Positions 1 through 9,974 of a stretch of 64,000 bases of DNA are shown piece after piece. The translations under genes were made by a program, and so were the position numbers. The stretch is from contig CM055111.1 of NCBI GenBank assembly GCA_029204225.1, positions 20,095,003 through 20,159,002 on the forward strand, written 5' to 3'. The notes beneath the pieces were generated by a model. It saw only the letters and a program-made list of their open reading frames with translations, did not search any database and was not told where the DNA came from. Numbering within the stretch: position 1 is the first letter of the stretch; the number at the start of each line of letters is the position of its first letter. The stretch comes from Diphasiastrum complanatum (lineage: Eukaryota; Streptophyta; Lycopodiopsida; Lycopodiales; Lycopodiaceae).

Positions 1-20
1 AAAACTAGTTGAAGAGGGAG

Positions 21-670
21 TGTGAAAGATTCAACTAGTTTCATCACATTTCGCAATATTTCCATATTTGGCATATTGAGGCCAAAACTTGTTTTAGACT
101 TAGAGGTTGACTTTTCAAAGTTCATTAGTCTAATTTTCATTTGAATAAACACGTTTTGAAAGTGTGGGAAAGATAGAATGCGAGTTTCAGTAGATTCGAT
201 TTGAATAAGTTGGGTACATTGAATCTAGACCCAAAATTGGTAGGGTTAGCATTTTGGTGGGAAAGCCAAGTAGCCAAATAGGGTTTGGACCTGCTATAAA
301 AGGATGTAACTCGTGGAGAGAGTCATCTTCTCTCTTCTCTATCTCATTTCATGCTTATACATGGTTCTCTTGGGTTCTACTATCCATTGGTGCACTATCT
401 TGGTGATTGCTTGCAATTCTATGTGTAGAATGTTCTATATTTGTTATTTTTGGATCCACACGTGTGAAATACAGTAGCTTGCTGGTTTTGTATAGACAGC
501 AATAGTACATAATCATTTCATTCAACTTTGATTAAGTTCTATTAGTGTTTGCATCTCAAATTGTGTGTAGATGCTGATTTTTCTACATTCGTGAAATTGA
601 TAGTGTATTTCTCTTTCTAACCAAAGAATATTCATGTAGATTGGATCTTAAGGATCTGAAATCTTTCACA
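21..670 (+). mobile_element. LTR of a copia-type retrotransposon (right-hand LTR; body lies left of the window)
   Basis: The segment begins TGTGAAAGAT and ends ATCTTTCACA, a perfect 10-base terminal inverted repeat with the TG...CA ends expected of an LTR. A purine-rich tract (GAAGAGGGAG, 11-20) lies directly before it, as a polypurine tract does before a 3' LTR. A TATA box (TATAAAAGG, 295-303) lies in the middle, where the U3/R border is expected. The 3' neighbour is CACTA transposase sequence on the other strand, so this element inserted into a CACTA copy. A related, degraded LTR is seen at 42780-42990. Confidence 0.85.
295..303 (+). promoter_or_regulatory. TATA box of the copia LTR
   Basis: TATAAAAGG lies in the LTR, followed by a pyrimidine-rich CTCTC stretch (about 325-350) that would be the start of the transcript. 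This is the usual layout of a plant copia LTR promoter. Confidence 0.6.
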
Positions 671-1390
671 GCTTGCACATGATCATCCTCCAAAAATGTG
701 TTATCGAATTCGTCATCACGATCTTGTTCATGAGGTGCATCAACTAGCAGCGCCATGTCCTAAACGACATCTCTATCTTCAAAAATTCTTTTACTTCGAG
801 GAGCAACTTGAATCACATATGACCATCTGGAACGATCGGGGTGAAAGACCACCTGTAATTGATTGATGTTACCATAAACATTGACTTGTAGTTAATATCC
901 ATAGCTTTGTTATAGTTGGTTGGGTATTACTATACACAATATACATTTTTTGCAGTACACTGAAAATCGACTGATTGACAACAAAAGAGCATAGACATCT
1001 TCAAAACATAGAAGAAATGTACCTGCTCACATGGTTGATGAAAAACAAATGTATCGCTTTGATCTGTCCAATGCTTGGCAGATTCAATGGCAAAATAACT
1101 ACTCTCATCTCTGACAATTGCATTGGGACCATTGCAAATAACTTTGAACCATTTGACATCAAATATGAAAAAGTTGAATTGTCTAAATCCAACTTCAAAG
1201 ATGCCATTGATTGTCCCACAATAATCAAGTTGAGAAGAGAGTAAACTGGTGTCCGTTGTGCTTGCTCGACTCTCTTGGGTAAAATTTGCCATGACTCCAC
1301 AATCGTCCGTATTTCTACTTTTGTCAATATGCTCTGTATGAAAGTGTCATCCATGCGTCCACACAGTGCATTGTATTTTTTGTACTGAAC
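671..1390 (-). pseudogene. CACTA (En/Spm) transposase remnant, DUF4216 region
   Basis: Reading leftward from 1390, the sequence encodes a DUF4216-like stretch with motifs such as DYCGTINGIFEVGF and FIFDVKWFKV, then CEQV, followed by a tail with HPDRSRWSYVIQ and an acidic segment. The same order and many of the same residues occur in the CACTA transposase at 22000-22870 (VGTIQAIYEVCF, LFDVKWFKI, CEQV, QPDRL..WWYVVQ). A frameshift separates the start of the domain (about 1390-1310) from the rest, and an in-frame stop lies near 760. The copy is cut at 670 by the copia LTR. DUF4216 is a C-terminal companion of plant CACTA transposases; its own function is unknown. Confidence 0.8.
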
Positions 1391-1404
1391 GAAATGGAAC
1401 TAAA

Positions 1405-1915
1405 TGTCACAAGAACACATGTAGCAAATATCCACGCACAAAAAGGAGGAGACACGGGCAAAAAAATTTCACGTGGATATAGTCGTGGATAGGCATGGAT
1501 ATATGCATGGATACGGTGTGTGGATTATCCATGCATGGATGTTCCACGCAAGTGTCAGCAGCAGATCGGCCGAATGTCTTGAAATTCAAACTGCGTGGAT
1601 TATCCACGCTAACTCCGACAACCGGCAGCCGGGCAAACCTCCGACACCCGGAGCCGAAAATGTGAATTTTTATTTCACATGGATAATCCACACCATAGTA
1701 AGATTTTTTTAAAAAAGGCTTGGCTTTTGCGTGGATATTGCGTGGCAAATTATCCACGCGTGGATTATCCACACGAAATTTTTTTATCCACGTGAAATCC
1801 AGAGAGCTAGGGTCGTGGATAAATTTTTTTTTATCCACGCGGTATTCATGCAATTAAGTCTCTGGATTTTGCGTGGATTATCCATGCGTGGATAACCCAT
1901 GCAGATTTTTTGGAC
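1405..1915. repeat. Cluster of short palindromic repeats, core GTGGATTATCCACG
   Basis: The motif GTGGATTATCCAC or half of it (CGTGGAT / ATCCACG) recurs more than a dozen times in both orientations within about 500 bases, for example near 1481, 1512, 1596, 1678, 1752, 1789 and 1873. Dense subterminal repeats in both orientations are typical of CACTA and some other DNA transposons. No clear terminal CACTA motif was found, so the assignment is open. Confidence 0.7.
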
Positions 1916-1929
1916 CCAAAAAAAAAACA

Positions 1930-3400
1930 TTTGGCGCAAACCAAAATGTGGTTCGCTCCTAAACTAGAGGTCGACTTCCTCTTTCTGTTGTGTGTGAGAG
2001 AGAAAAAGAGAGTATAGATGGGAGTGAAGATGAGATGGGGATGAATGTGAGTGAGAAGATTGATAATGTTTAGGATTTTTAGTTCATTGATGGATGTTAA
2101 TAGTATGTGTTTTGTGATCATATGTTTTAAGATCTTTTTTGTTTGTGATGTAGGCTTGGATATGAAAAATGAAAAAAGAGCTTTCACTGCAAAGGATTGA
2201 AAGATCAAGTGCATGCAAAAGGAAAAGAAAAGATTAAAAACAATGGAGATACAATAGTAAAGGTAAATTCACATTTATTTTGATTCATTTGCCATGCAAA
2301 TCATGTGCTAAAATAGATACCTTACATTGAATTCATCAATAGATACATTTGCATTCCATAGATGTGCAATAAATAGACTGTACATTGCATTGAATACATC
2401 AATAAATACATTTGCATTCAATAGATGCACATTCAATAGACTATACATTTGCATTCATGAATTAAAAATATATGCATTCAAATTTTTTGCAAGAATGATG
2501 TGGTTCCAAAACATTATATTGATTGATCTAAAAAAAAGTACATTGATGAGAGAATAAATTCTCCCTTCATACATTGCCTTCTACAAGGCCTTACATTTAA
2601 TTTAAAAACTCTACTCATCATCACTTCCTCCCTCCTCGCTTCCTTCGTCTTGTAGGTGTACGTTGGTGTCCACATCTTCAAACTCCCCTTTGCTCTCATT
2701 CATGTTCTCTTCCACATTTTGCTCCACAATATTTCCACATTTTCTTCCACATCACGAACGCTTGAAGTTGTAGAGCCTCTCTACAAAATAGAATCAAAGA
2801 TTCAATTAAATTGAAATTAAACTAACTTGTAAACCACAAAGTAAACAATCACAAAACAATAAAGGTTAAGAGTTTACGATTGGAAACAATCGATGAGATT
2901 CCATAAAAGCCTTAAGGCCGACATATCGATGATCATAACCTTGTTTGTACTACGCGGCGGTCATGTGTCTTCCAAAATCACTAAGCTACATTCAACAAAA
3001 AAACATAGTTGAGTAATAAAAAAAATTAACAATCTCACTATCATAATCTTTTCTAGATTTTATGAGAATATTTTATGGTAGGATTTTACATAAAATATAT
3101 TTTTTAATATGATGGAACATAAAAAAATCAATTCAAAGATCATTATGGCAGTATTTAGTTGTTAAAACTAGTTTTATATTGTTATAAATTTTATTTTTCT
3201 TGAGATTTGACATACAAGACAAAATCAGGAGATAAGAAATAGTACATATTATTATTAAACAAGTAATTTGACAAGTTTTTTAAGATTTTATGACGTAATA
3301 TTATGTCAAATTGGTAGCAATGTTACTAGAATATTAGATTTACATTAAGCATAACTAGAATATACATGGATTAGATGTTGGCATGTCTTTAACAAATTTT
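1930..3400. other. AT-rich stretch without an identified gene
   Basis: I see no supported gene here. On the minus strand around 2990-2880 a short open stretch reads YDHRYVGLKAFMESHRLF after a stop codon; I do not recognise it. The stretch 2328-2460 contains a two-copy repeat listed separately. Confidence 0.4.
2328..2460. repeat. Two imperfect tandem copies of a ~67 bp unit
   Basis: The phrase CATCAATA.ATACATTTGCATTC.ATAGATG, ending in AATAGACT, occurs twice in a row, starting near 2333 and 2398. Copies differ at several bases. Confidence 0.6.
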
Positions 3401-4328
3401 ATTATATTTGTTCAGTACATACAGTCTCATAATGATTACTTATGATGTGGTATAGAGTAGCTGGCTACAGTGTGTACATGTCATCGATGATCTCATCATC
3501 TTCAGATAGCGATTCATCTCATGATCGCAATAGCAGGTATAGATTGTTATTGATATTGACATCAATTGCACTTTATTTGTTATTTGAATATGAGTGTATA
3601 ACTTTTCTTGCAAATTTATTCTTAAGTTGACATTTGATTGGAATTATGAATTCTAGGGAAATTATCGTACCTCCACATGATTTGGAGAAAAGATAAAAAT
3701 TGAGCTCTATCACAGAAAAAAAGAACAAGCAAGACTAAACTACAATGAACAACTATTGATTGGTTCATCTTCAAGCTCTTCCATCAGTCGACGTAGACCG
3801 CCTATTGATCCATCACATGTATGTATATTGATTTATGTCATAATTTTTTTATTTGTAATAGTGATGTACTCCGATTTGATTGAGGATTGCGATATAGTAT
3901 CTTGCTCTTTGGAAAACCAAGACACCACTCCATCACAAATAAGGTTGCAAATGCACTAAATGTACAAGGACTATTTTGTCAATTTTTGTCACATGTTACG
4001 ATTCGTCACATGTTAGAATTTGTCAATTTTCACTTGAATGACACTGAAAGAATTTGTGCGATTTGCAATTGGAGTATTAGACCAGTTCCAACCAGAATAT
4101 GATGAGTAGATACCATGTACATGCGCACAATGCAAAAGCCTTAGGATTCGGACAAGGAGGATTGTCAACGATCATATTTGGGCCAATGGAGTGCACACAG
4201 AGAATCCAAGAGTATGAGAGATAAACTCTTTAAAGTTTTTTTTGGAAATGCTTTAATCTTTGACCCTTATGAGACTTCAAGGCTTGGCCAATAAATATTG
4301 ATCGATAGGATGAGTGCCACGATACTTT

Positions 4329-4493
4329 GAAGTTAATCTCTCACTTGCTTCTAAAAGGAAAAATCCAAATAGAATAATTAGATGAAGTTAATCTCTCACT
4401 TGCTTCTAAAAGGAAAAATCCAAATAGAATGATTAGATGAAGTTAATCTCTCACTTGCTTCGAAAAGAAAAAATCCAAATAGAATGATTAGAT
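4329..4493. repeat. Tandem repeat, 3 x 55 bp
   Basis: Three consecutive copies of a 55-base unit beginning GAAGTTAATCTCTCACTTGC start at 4329, 4384 and 4439, with only a few differences. It lies within the CACTA remnant, probably in an intron. Confidence 0.9.
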
Positions 4494-4543
4494 GTAGTTT
4501 ATCTTGATTTCCATATCCAATCACCCATAATAGACTCATTCAC

Positions 4544-4546
<3 letters not shown>

Positions 4547-4584
<38 letters not shown>
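4547..4584. repeat. (AG)n microsatellite
   Basis: Nineteen uninterrupted AG units. Confidence 0.95.
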
Positions 4585-4587
<3 letters not shown>

Positions 4588-5022
4588 GGGAAAGCCGACA
4601 TTCTTAAGAAATGGAACCGGCATCTTTTCCCCAAAATCGACAACTACAAAATTTTGCAGGAATTTTTACGTGATAAATTTGAGATTTTATAGAGGAAAAC
4701 CGGCAAGTAGAAGCATGTCCCCTGTCAGTAGCCGGAATACTCCTTAAGATATGGGATTTTTGAGGGAAACCTCAAAAAAGTTTTCCGAACACTAGAGAGA
4801 AACTTAAAAGTAACCAACACTCCCAATTCTAGGAAGGTGTGAAGCCATTGTTTTCTTCTGTTAAAGGCGTGGTTCAAATGCTTTTGTTGGAAGATGAGTT
4901 CCACAGAAAAGCCCAAACGCCGCAGGGAGGGAGCATGTGGTGACATTTTGGAGTAGGATATAATTGTGTGGTTCGGGAGTTTTGATTAGCACTCTATAAT
5001 GTTCTCATGAAGTGTGTTTAGG

Positions 5023-5068
5023 GTGTGTGTGTGTGTGTGTGTGTGTTTGTGTGTGTGCGTGTGTGTGT
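5023..5068. repeat. (GT)n microsatellite, interrupted
   Basis: A run of GT units with two small interruptions (TTTGT and GCGT). Confidence 0.95.
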
Positions 5069-5122
5069 TTCATGCTGCCGGTTTACGACTTGTCTTATAT
5101 ATTAATTAATTTATGTTTCATG

Positions 5123-5125
<3 letters not shown>

Positions 5126-5161
<36 letters not shown>
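5126..5161. repeat. (GA)n microsatellite
   Basis: About 18 uninterrupted GA units, just before the CACTA-like exon. Confidence 0.95.
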
Positions 5162-5165
<4 letters not shown>

Positions 5166-5499
5166 GATACATCTAACATTTTCAACTTTTGCAGAAGAAG
5201 GAACATAAGTTGGTTTCAAGGAAAAGAGTCGCAAGAGAGATCGAGAATATTATTGATAGGATAAATCATATAAATATTGATTTTGGATCATCATTGGCCT
5301 TAATTGATGCTCTTGTTGATGATGACCCCTTTCATGATATAATTAGTTCATCAATGCCTTGAGATTCAATCCATGTCTCCAAATCTCTACAACATTCTTA
5401 CCACCCAACCACACCTATCCTAGATGTTGCACATGAATCCTCCATGATACTCCACGTGGATTCCACAAACTTGACCACCCTTTAAAAAGGAGAACACGT

Positions 5500-6215
5500 C
5501 TTGGACGTACTATGACTAGTTTGAAAGATAATTGCAAATTTCTATGCACTGTTGATGTGTCAAAAGACATTCTAGGTTCTTTGTCTGATCTTCCTCTTCC
5601 ACCTAGCTTGCAACCATTAGTAAAAATTTTCGTTAGAAGTAGATATTCGTGTTGGCCACTCCAATCACCATTACCATTAAATGGAACACCATTTACGTAT
5701 TGGAGTCGAATGTACAGGATCATGCCTAGTGAACACTTTCCTGAGGCTGGTTTGGGCCTTTTTGCATTGAGTAGTATTGAGGTCCCTCTAAATAGTGTTG
5801 TGACATTGATGCCATATGCAGGACATAGAATTGGGGTGATTGGCATGCTTTGTGTCATCACCAATGGAGAATGCAAGTATATGGCTTGAATTGAAATGCT
5901 CGTTCTCTAGAGGAGCAACGCATGCAAGGAGGTAACATCTCAAGGGCAAATCCTACATACATTGATGGACATCCAGATGTGCACGGAAACATTGCTGCAT
6001 ATATAAATAGTTCCATTGGCCACCCTCTATTGACAAATTGTGATTTTGAAGAATGCACCAATGGAAAAGAAGAATGTTTTACTAGGAATGTAAAGGGCAC
6101 TTATGTAAGGGTCTGTGCCACTAGATCTATTAGGTTTGGGGAGGAATTGTTCATCAAGTATAGTTTCAACCATCCTCTACCCAAATGTTTGCAAAAGATA
6201 ATAAGTCAAATGTGA
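5500..6215 (+). pseudogene. SET-domain (lysine methyltransferase-like) gene, broken
   Basis: The first part (5512-5886) contains EAGLGLFALSSIEVPLNSVV, which fits the opening of a SET domain (G-x-G-L-F-A ... I). The second part (5922-6215) contains YIDGHPDVHGNIAAYINSS, then NCDFEE, then VRVCATRSIRFGEELFIKYS, fitting the SET core (D...GN.A.fiN.S, then V.A.R.I..GEEL...Y) that binds S-adenosylmethionine and holds the catalytic Tyr. A one-base frame change and an in-frame TGA (5892-5894) lie between the halves. The same TGA and frame change are present in the inverted copy at the right edge, so the damage predates the duplication. The cysteine-rich flanks typical of many histone SET enzymes are not obvious. 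Which protein it would methylate cannot be told. Confidence 0.75.
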
Positions 6216-6579
6216 AGATTTAAATTTTGTTCAAATGCAGAGATGTATAATCCATGCATCTTGTATTTGGTTTGTGTCATTAAATATGTCAAATGTTAGG
6301 AGCATTATTCGTCATTTACCTAGATGTTTACATAAGATAATAAGTGAAAGCTAATGAATGTGAAATCCATAAATATGTAAATATGTAGAAGCGTGCAATT
6401 CTTTGAGTTCATTGAATATTAACAAGTTGAAAAGAAAAATGGTCTATTAGATACATTGGTATGTTCATACTTTTAAAACAAAGAGGTAATTTATATTCAT
6501 ATGCAACCTTTATCAAGTATTGGAAGGAAATGTTTATCAAGCATTGTTTCAATCTACTTCTTGTTATTTTGGTATATAG

Positions 6580-7297
6580 GATTCTTCATCCTCATTTAGC
6601 GTTGGAGACAATAATCCTCGTAATGGTCGACGTAGACGACGAATGCAATACAACGGTCCTCATATAAAGCAATTACCTCGTCGTCTACGTCAAGGCTTAA
6701 AAGATATGATGAAAATTGATGAGCACATTAATCAAGAGACTAATGCATCTGAATCTAGCTCATCTAGATCTACTTCTTCACAAACAAGTTCCAACGATGA
6801 AAATGAGCTTCCAATGGTCAAGTTAAATGAATCACTAAGAAGTGTATATGGCTTACATCCTCAATATCAGAGTATTGTAGAAAACTATCGACAAACTACT
6901 TCTCTCCAGCCTGGGTTTCAATTAACTATGGAATATGTTTTAAAGTACGAGCAATGAGAACAAAGGCTTAAGATTGAAGCTGAAAGGAAAGAAGAACAAT
7001 CTAGGTGGTTTGAGAAAATGAAGATGCAAATTCAGAACTTAGTGAGTGTATATACTAAAGCATCAACAGATCGACAATGGGAATGAAAGGGAAGAAACCT
7101 ATGAAGATGAACATGATCTTAGCAATGAGTCTAATGAGCAAAGTGACAATGACGAAGCGGATGAGCGAAGCAAGGACAATGATTCGGATGAGCAAAGCGA
7201 CAATGAAAGTCAAGTCCCAGGTCCAGATATAGTTGCAAACAACAAAAGTCCAATTCAAGATTCGGACCAAGTTGCAACAGCAGATGGTAAAAATTAG
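6580..7297 (+). pseudogene. Unrecognised coding relic with Ser-rich, coiled-coil and acidic parts
   Basis: After a likely splice acceptor (TATATAG, ending 6579) an open frame runs to 6954: a basic start (GRRRRRMQYN), a Ser-rich stretch (SESSSSRSTSSQTSS) and a segment ending in MEYVLKYEQ. A stop at 6955-6957 is followed in the same frame by a charged, helix-prone segment (EQRLKIEAERKEEQSRWFEK) that looks like a coiled coil. At 7046-7297, in another frame, there is a very acidic stretch with repeated SDNDEADER and SDEQSDNES. The inverted copy keeps the same parts (63158-62841 and 62749-62480). It follows the SET gene and precedes the gypsy part; I do not recognise the family. It could be a transposon-encoded DNA-binding or structural protein. 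Confidence 0.45.
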
Positions 7298-7330
7298 GAT
7301 TCAGACAAAAGTTGAGATTTAGATAAGGAT

Positions 7331-7630
7331 GTGAAGATAACTAAACATCCTTTTGAGTTTAACTTCAACCATCAAAGTCAGGAACTTGACCTACATCGAT
7401 GCATTAATTTGGTGAATGATCAAGCAACTATGGGTCATCAAAATGAGAAGATTGTTATGCTCAAAGAAAGTCGATCAAGGCATTCACCAAAATTTCAGAA
7501 TGAGGACTATATGGCACCAATATTCCATGGCTTGGAATTGAGTGGCTATTTAAAGGATCCACGATCTGCGAACCAATTCAATTTGATTTGGGAGCCTTTG
7601 AGAATATTTTTATTTTTGACAACAATCTGA
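7331..7630 (+). pseudogene. Unrecognised open frame of the SET/gypsy module
   Basis: A 99-codon open frame contains HPFEFNFNHQSQELDLHRCI and SRHSPKFQNEDYMAPIFHGLELSGYL. The counterpart in the right arm (62464-62165) has the same length and only a few residue changes, so it was open when the module was copied. No domain is recognised. The phrase YLKDPRSANQFNLIWEPL is not typical of retrotransposon gag. Confidence 0.35.
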
Positions 7631-7818
7631 TGGAGTATGAGGTATTCAACAAGGATATTGTCCACAATGAAGAGATTTCATTATTCCATATAATCTAACT
7701 TGTATCAATACCTTGGATTATTGTTCAATGCCTCATAACTTCAGTTGGAGAACCCTATTCCTAGAGATTCTCTAGAACTCAAAAGCCAATATGTAATTCA
7801 CATGCATATTTAGCATGT

Positions 7819-8510
7819 ATGGATGTGAATAATTACTGGGAATATTCTCTCAATCAGCCAATACTCTATAGGAAGCTGATTTTAAAATATGCCATCAATC
7901 TATATCAGTTTCTTTGGAGAAGTTCGCATTGCTCAATCGATACTAACTCAGTGAATCTTTCATTCAATAATGTCAACAATGATTGTTCATCAATGGTTAT
8001 TTGGAACAATCGAAACATCAAATCCTTGGTTCAACTTTGGAATATATTTTCACTATTTGGGATTGATGCTTCAACGATTTATATGGGCAACTGCAAATTT
8101 TATATTTCAAAACGAGAGTCCATTTTAGAGATCAATCAGGTCAAATATCTACAACCACCTATGAATGAGGTATTGACAAATTTGAAGAAATATATTTTGG
8201 TCAAGAGTATGCCCAGAGACATGTGTCAATATTCATGCCAACTACTTCATTTGGAGCATTTATATACGAACATCAATTCATGACTACCATTTTTTATGAA
8301 AGAATTGTACAAGCAATATGGATCTTTCATCAGCCTCTTCTTCGACCATTATTCTTCCCCAATGGAAAAGCAAGTTGCAGACCTTCAACAAGCAATTTTC
8401 AATTTAGGTACCTACTACCATGTGTCTCAGATTTAGTACACCCCCTCCATCATACTCTCACATTTTCACTTTTACCTTTGTATCAATGCTACCCACCATT
8501 GATTTTTTGA
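7819..8510 (+). pseudogene. Unrecognised reading frame, frameshifted here and open in the right arm
   Basis: The frame reads MDVNNYWEYSLNQPILYRKL, then SMVIWNNRNIKSLVQLWNIF, and continues after about 8180 only in another frame (IFMPTTSFGAFIYEHQFMTT). In the right arm the corresponding region is one continuous frame (61857-61297), because a base missing here near 8178 is present there. I see no known motif. It lies just upstream of gypsy gag-like sequence. Confidence 0.35.
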
Positions 8511-8885
8511 CACTTGGCAAAAGGTGAATCTGGCTCCTAATTTCTTGTGAATATAATATATGTAGTCCAATTAAAGGCTGACACTTCAGCACAACTAGCC
8601 CATGTGCCTAATTTTTAAAGCTCTCTGAAGGGCTAGAATTTAATCATTTTAGTCTCTGACCGTTAGTTTTTTGACAAGTCATGAAAATTTAAAATTCCTT
8701 TGTCATTTGTAAACTTCCATCAAAAGATTTCCATTGGTATTAAGGTTCAAAGTGGCATTTGGCCTTGACTTGCATATTATGTTTGGCGGTTCCATTCTTT
8801 GAGTTGCCAGTTCTCTTCCAAGTGACATACTAGAGCAATCTTGGGTCAAAATAAACCGTTCCTAAAAGGCAAGGAGATTTTTGTA
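8511..8885. other. Spacer without a supported gene
   Basis: AT-rich, with many stops in all frames. It is conserved in the right arm as part of the inverted repeat. In the right arm a short segment around 60985-61110 is repeated in tandem (ACCTTAATACCAA.GCAAATC occurs twice), which is not the case here. Confidence 0.5.
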
Positions 8886-9231
8886 TTAGTCATAATATTG
8901 ATAAGTACATTAAAATGTTGGATTGTTCTACTATCAAAATTGATTCATCTGAATAATCGATCCTTAATCTAGATCTATTCATTATCCAGTTTTGTAGTTT
9001 TATTCGTGTTTCTACACAATATATAGAAATACTCGAGAATCGCTCAATAGGTGGCTCCGACATATCGGATAAGGCTAAAAGCATGGTTTGGTGGTACAAC
9101 ATAGACTTTCAAGGACACTACCTTTGTTGGGTAGAAATCTATTTATGTTTTCTATTGGAGGAGAGATCCATTGTAGTAAGCTTGGACATGTTATGAAATT
9201 CTGCCTTGAGTGACAGAAAGGCGTAGCTCAA

Positions 9232-9974
9232 GTGATTGAGATGTTAGGTAAAGAAAATCTTAAGCTAGAAATCAATATAGTTAATTGTGAGTGCGATTGT
9301 TCTCTTAGTACTACCTCATTCTTGCCAAATGATTTATTTCATTTGAAAGGCACTGTAAATGGACATGAAGTTTTAGTGGACAGTGGATCTACTCATAATT
9401 TTATTAACTCTAGTCTTGTGCAGAAACTCGGCCTCAAAACTGAAGTCAGTAACCATAGATATCGAGTATATCTAGCTTCAGGGGCAGAGTTGGAAACGTG
9501 AGATATGCTAAAGTTTCAAGGCTCCCAATTTGGATCCAAGATTATAGAGAGTTAATTGATTTTCATGTTTTAGATTTAGCATGTACGGACATAATTCTAG
9601 GATACGAGTGGTTATTTAATAAGCATTCTGAGATAAATTTTGAGAAGCATGTTCTCTCCTTTCAGGAGGGTAAAGAAATAGTTACATTGTTTGGAGACAA
9701 TTTTGTACATCCATCTGGGATGAGTTCATTTGTTAATGTGATGGAAATTTTTGATTCACATTATGAAGTTTATTCTTTATTTGCCAAGCCAATTTTGGAT
9801 TTATCTAAAATGCATCTAAGTAGTTTTGAATTGTCAAAAATTCTAAACTCGGTAGACTTAGATGAGGAGCAAATTGAGAAGAATAAGTTACTGTTTGAAT
9901 TTAAAGATGTATTTCCAGATGAATTACCTCATGGAATATTGCCGTCCAGATCGGTAGACCATAAGATAATGTGA
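9232..9974 (+). pseudogene. Gypsy protease (retropepsin) region
   Basis: The active-site motif VDSGSTHNFI is followed by SLVQKLGLKTEVSNHRYRVY. The frame changes near 9498, after which IWIQDYRELIDFHVLDL and DIILGYEWLFNKHSEINF match the C-terminal half of gypsy proteases. The right-arm copy (60660-60241) has kept the extra residues N-I before the active site (EVNILVDSGS) but lost about 98 bases that encode the DFHVLDLACTDIILGYEWL part. Confidence 0.8.

Larger units (their letters stand above)
3440..5480 (+). pseudogene. N-terminal remnants of a CACTA transposase (Transpos_assoc-like zinc motif and linker)
   Basis: At about 4105-4205 the plus strand reads IPCTCAQCKSLRIRTRRIVN followed by DHIWANGVH, which fits the transposase-associated domain of CACTA elements (Cys-x-Cys-xx-Cys, then an H-L-x-x-x-G-like turn). 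At about 5195-5470, after a likely splice acceptor (TTTTGCAG, near 5195), it reads IENIIDRINHINIDFGSSLA, closely matching the N-terminal part of the minus-strand CACTA transposase near 25560-25650 (IDNLINKIRNIDFGSSLA). Serine-rich open stretches at 3442-3630 and 3756-3950 may be upstream exons. The catalytic tnp2 region is missing: SET-module sequence follows at 5500. Microsatellites and a tandem repeat lie in what would be introns. Confidence 0.65.
5798..9880 (+). repeat. Left arm of a >4 kb inverted repeat (partner 59957-64000)
   Basis: From the SET region through the gypsy gag-protease region this stretch reappears in reverse complement at 59957-64000. The first bases of the arm given here pair with the last bases of the window, so the repeat continues leftward here and beyond the right edge. 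Order and spacing of all coding relics are the same in both arms. By eye the arms are about 95% identical, with small indels. Confidence 0.95.

Noticed and set aside
8890-9102. Minus-strand open frame of 70 codons (mirror at 60646-60855)
   Set aside because: The plus strand (left arm) here reads as gypsy gag remnant (KAKSMVWWYNIDFQGHY), so the minus frame is a shadow.
9498-9974. A separate host gene after the protease
   Set aside because: The text continues gypsy protease and linker (ILGYEWL, FPDELPHGILPSRS) after a frameshift.
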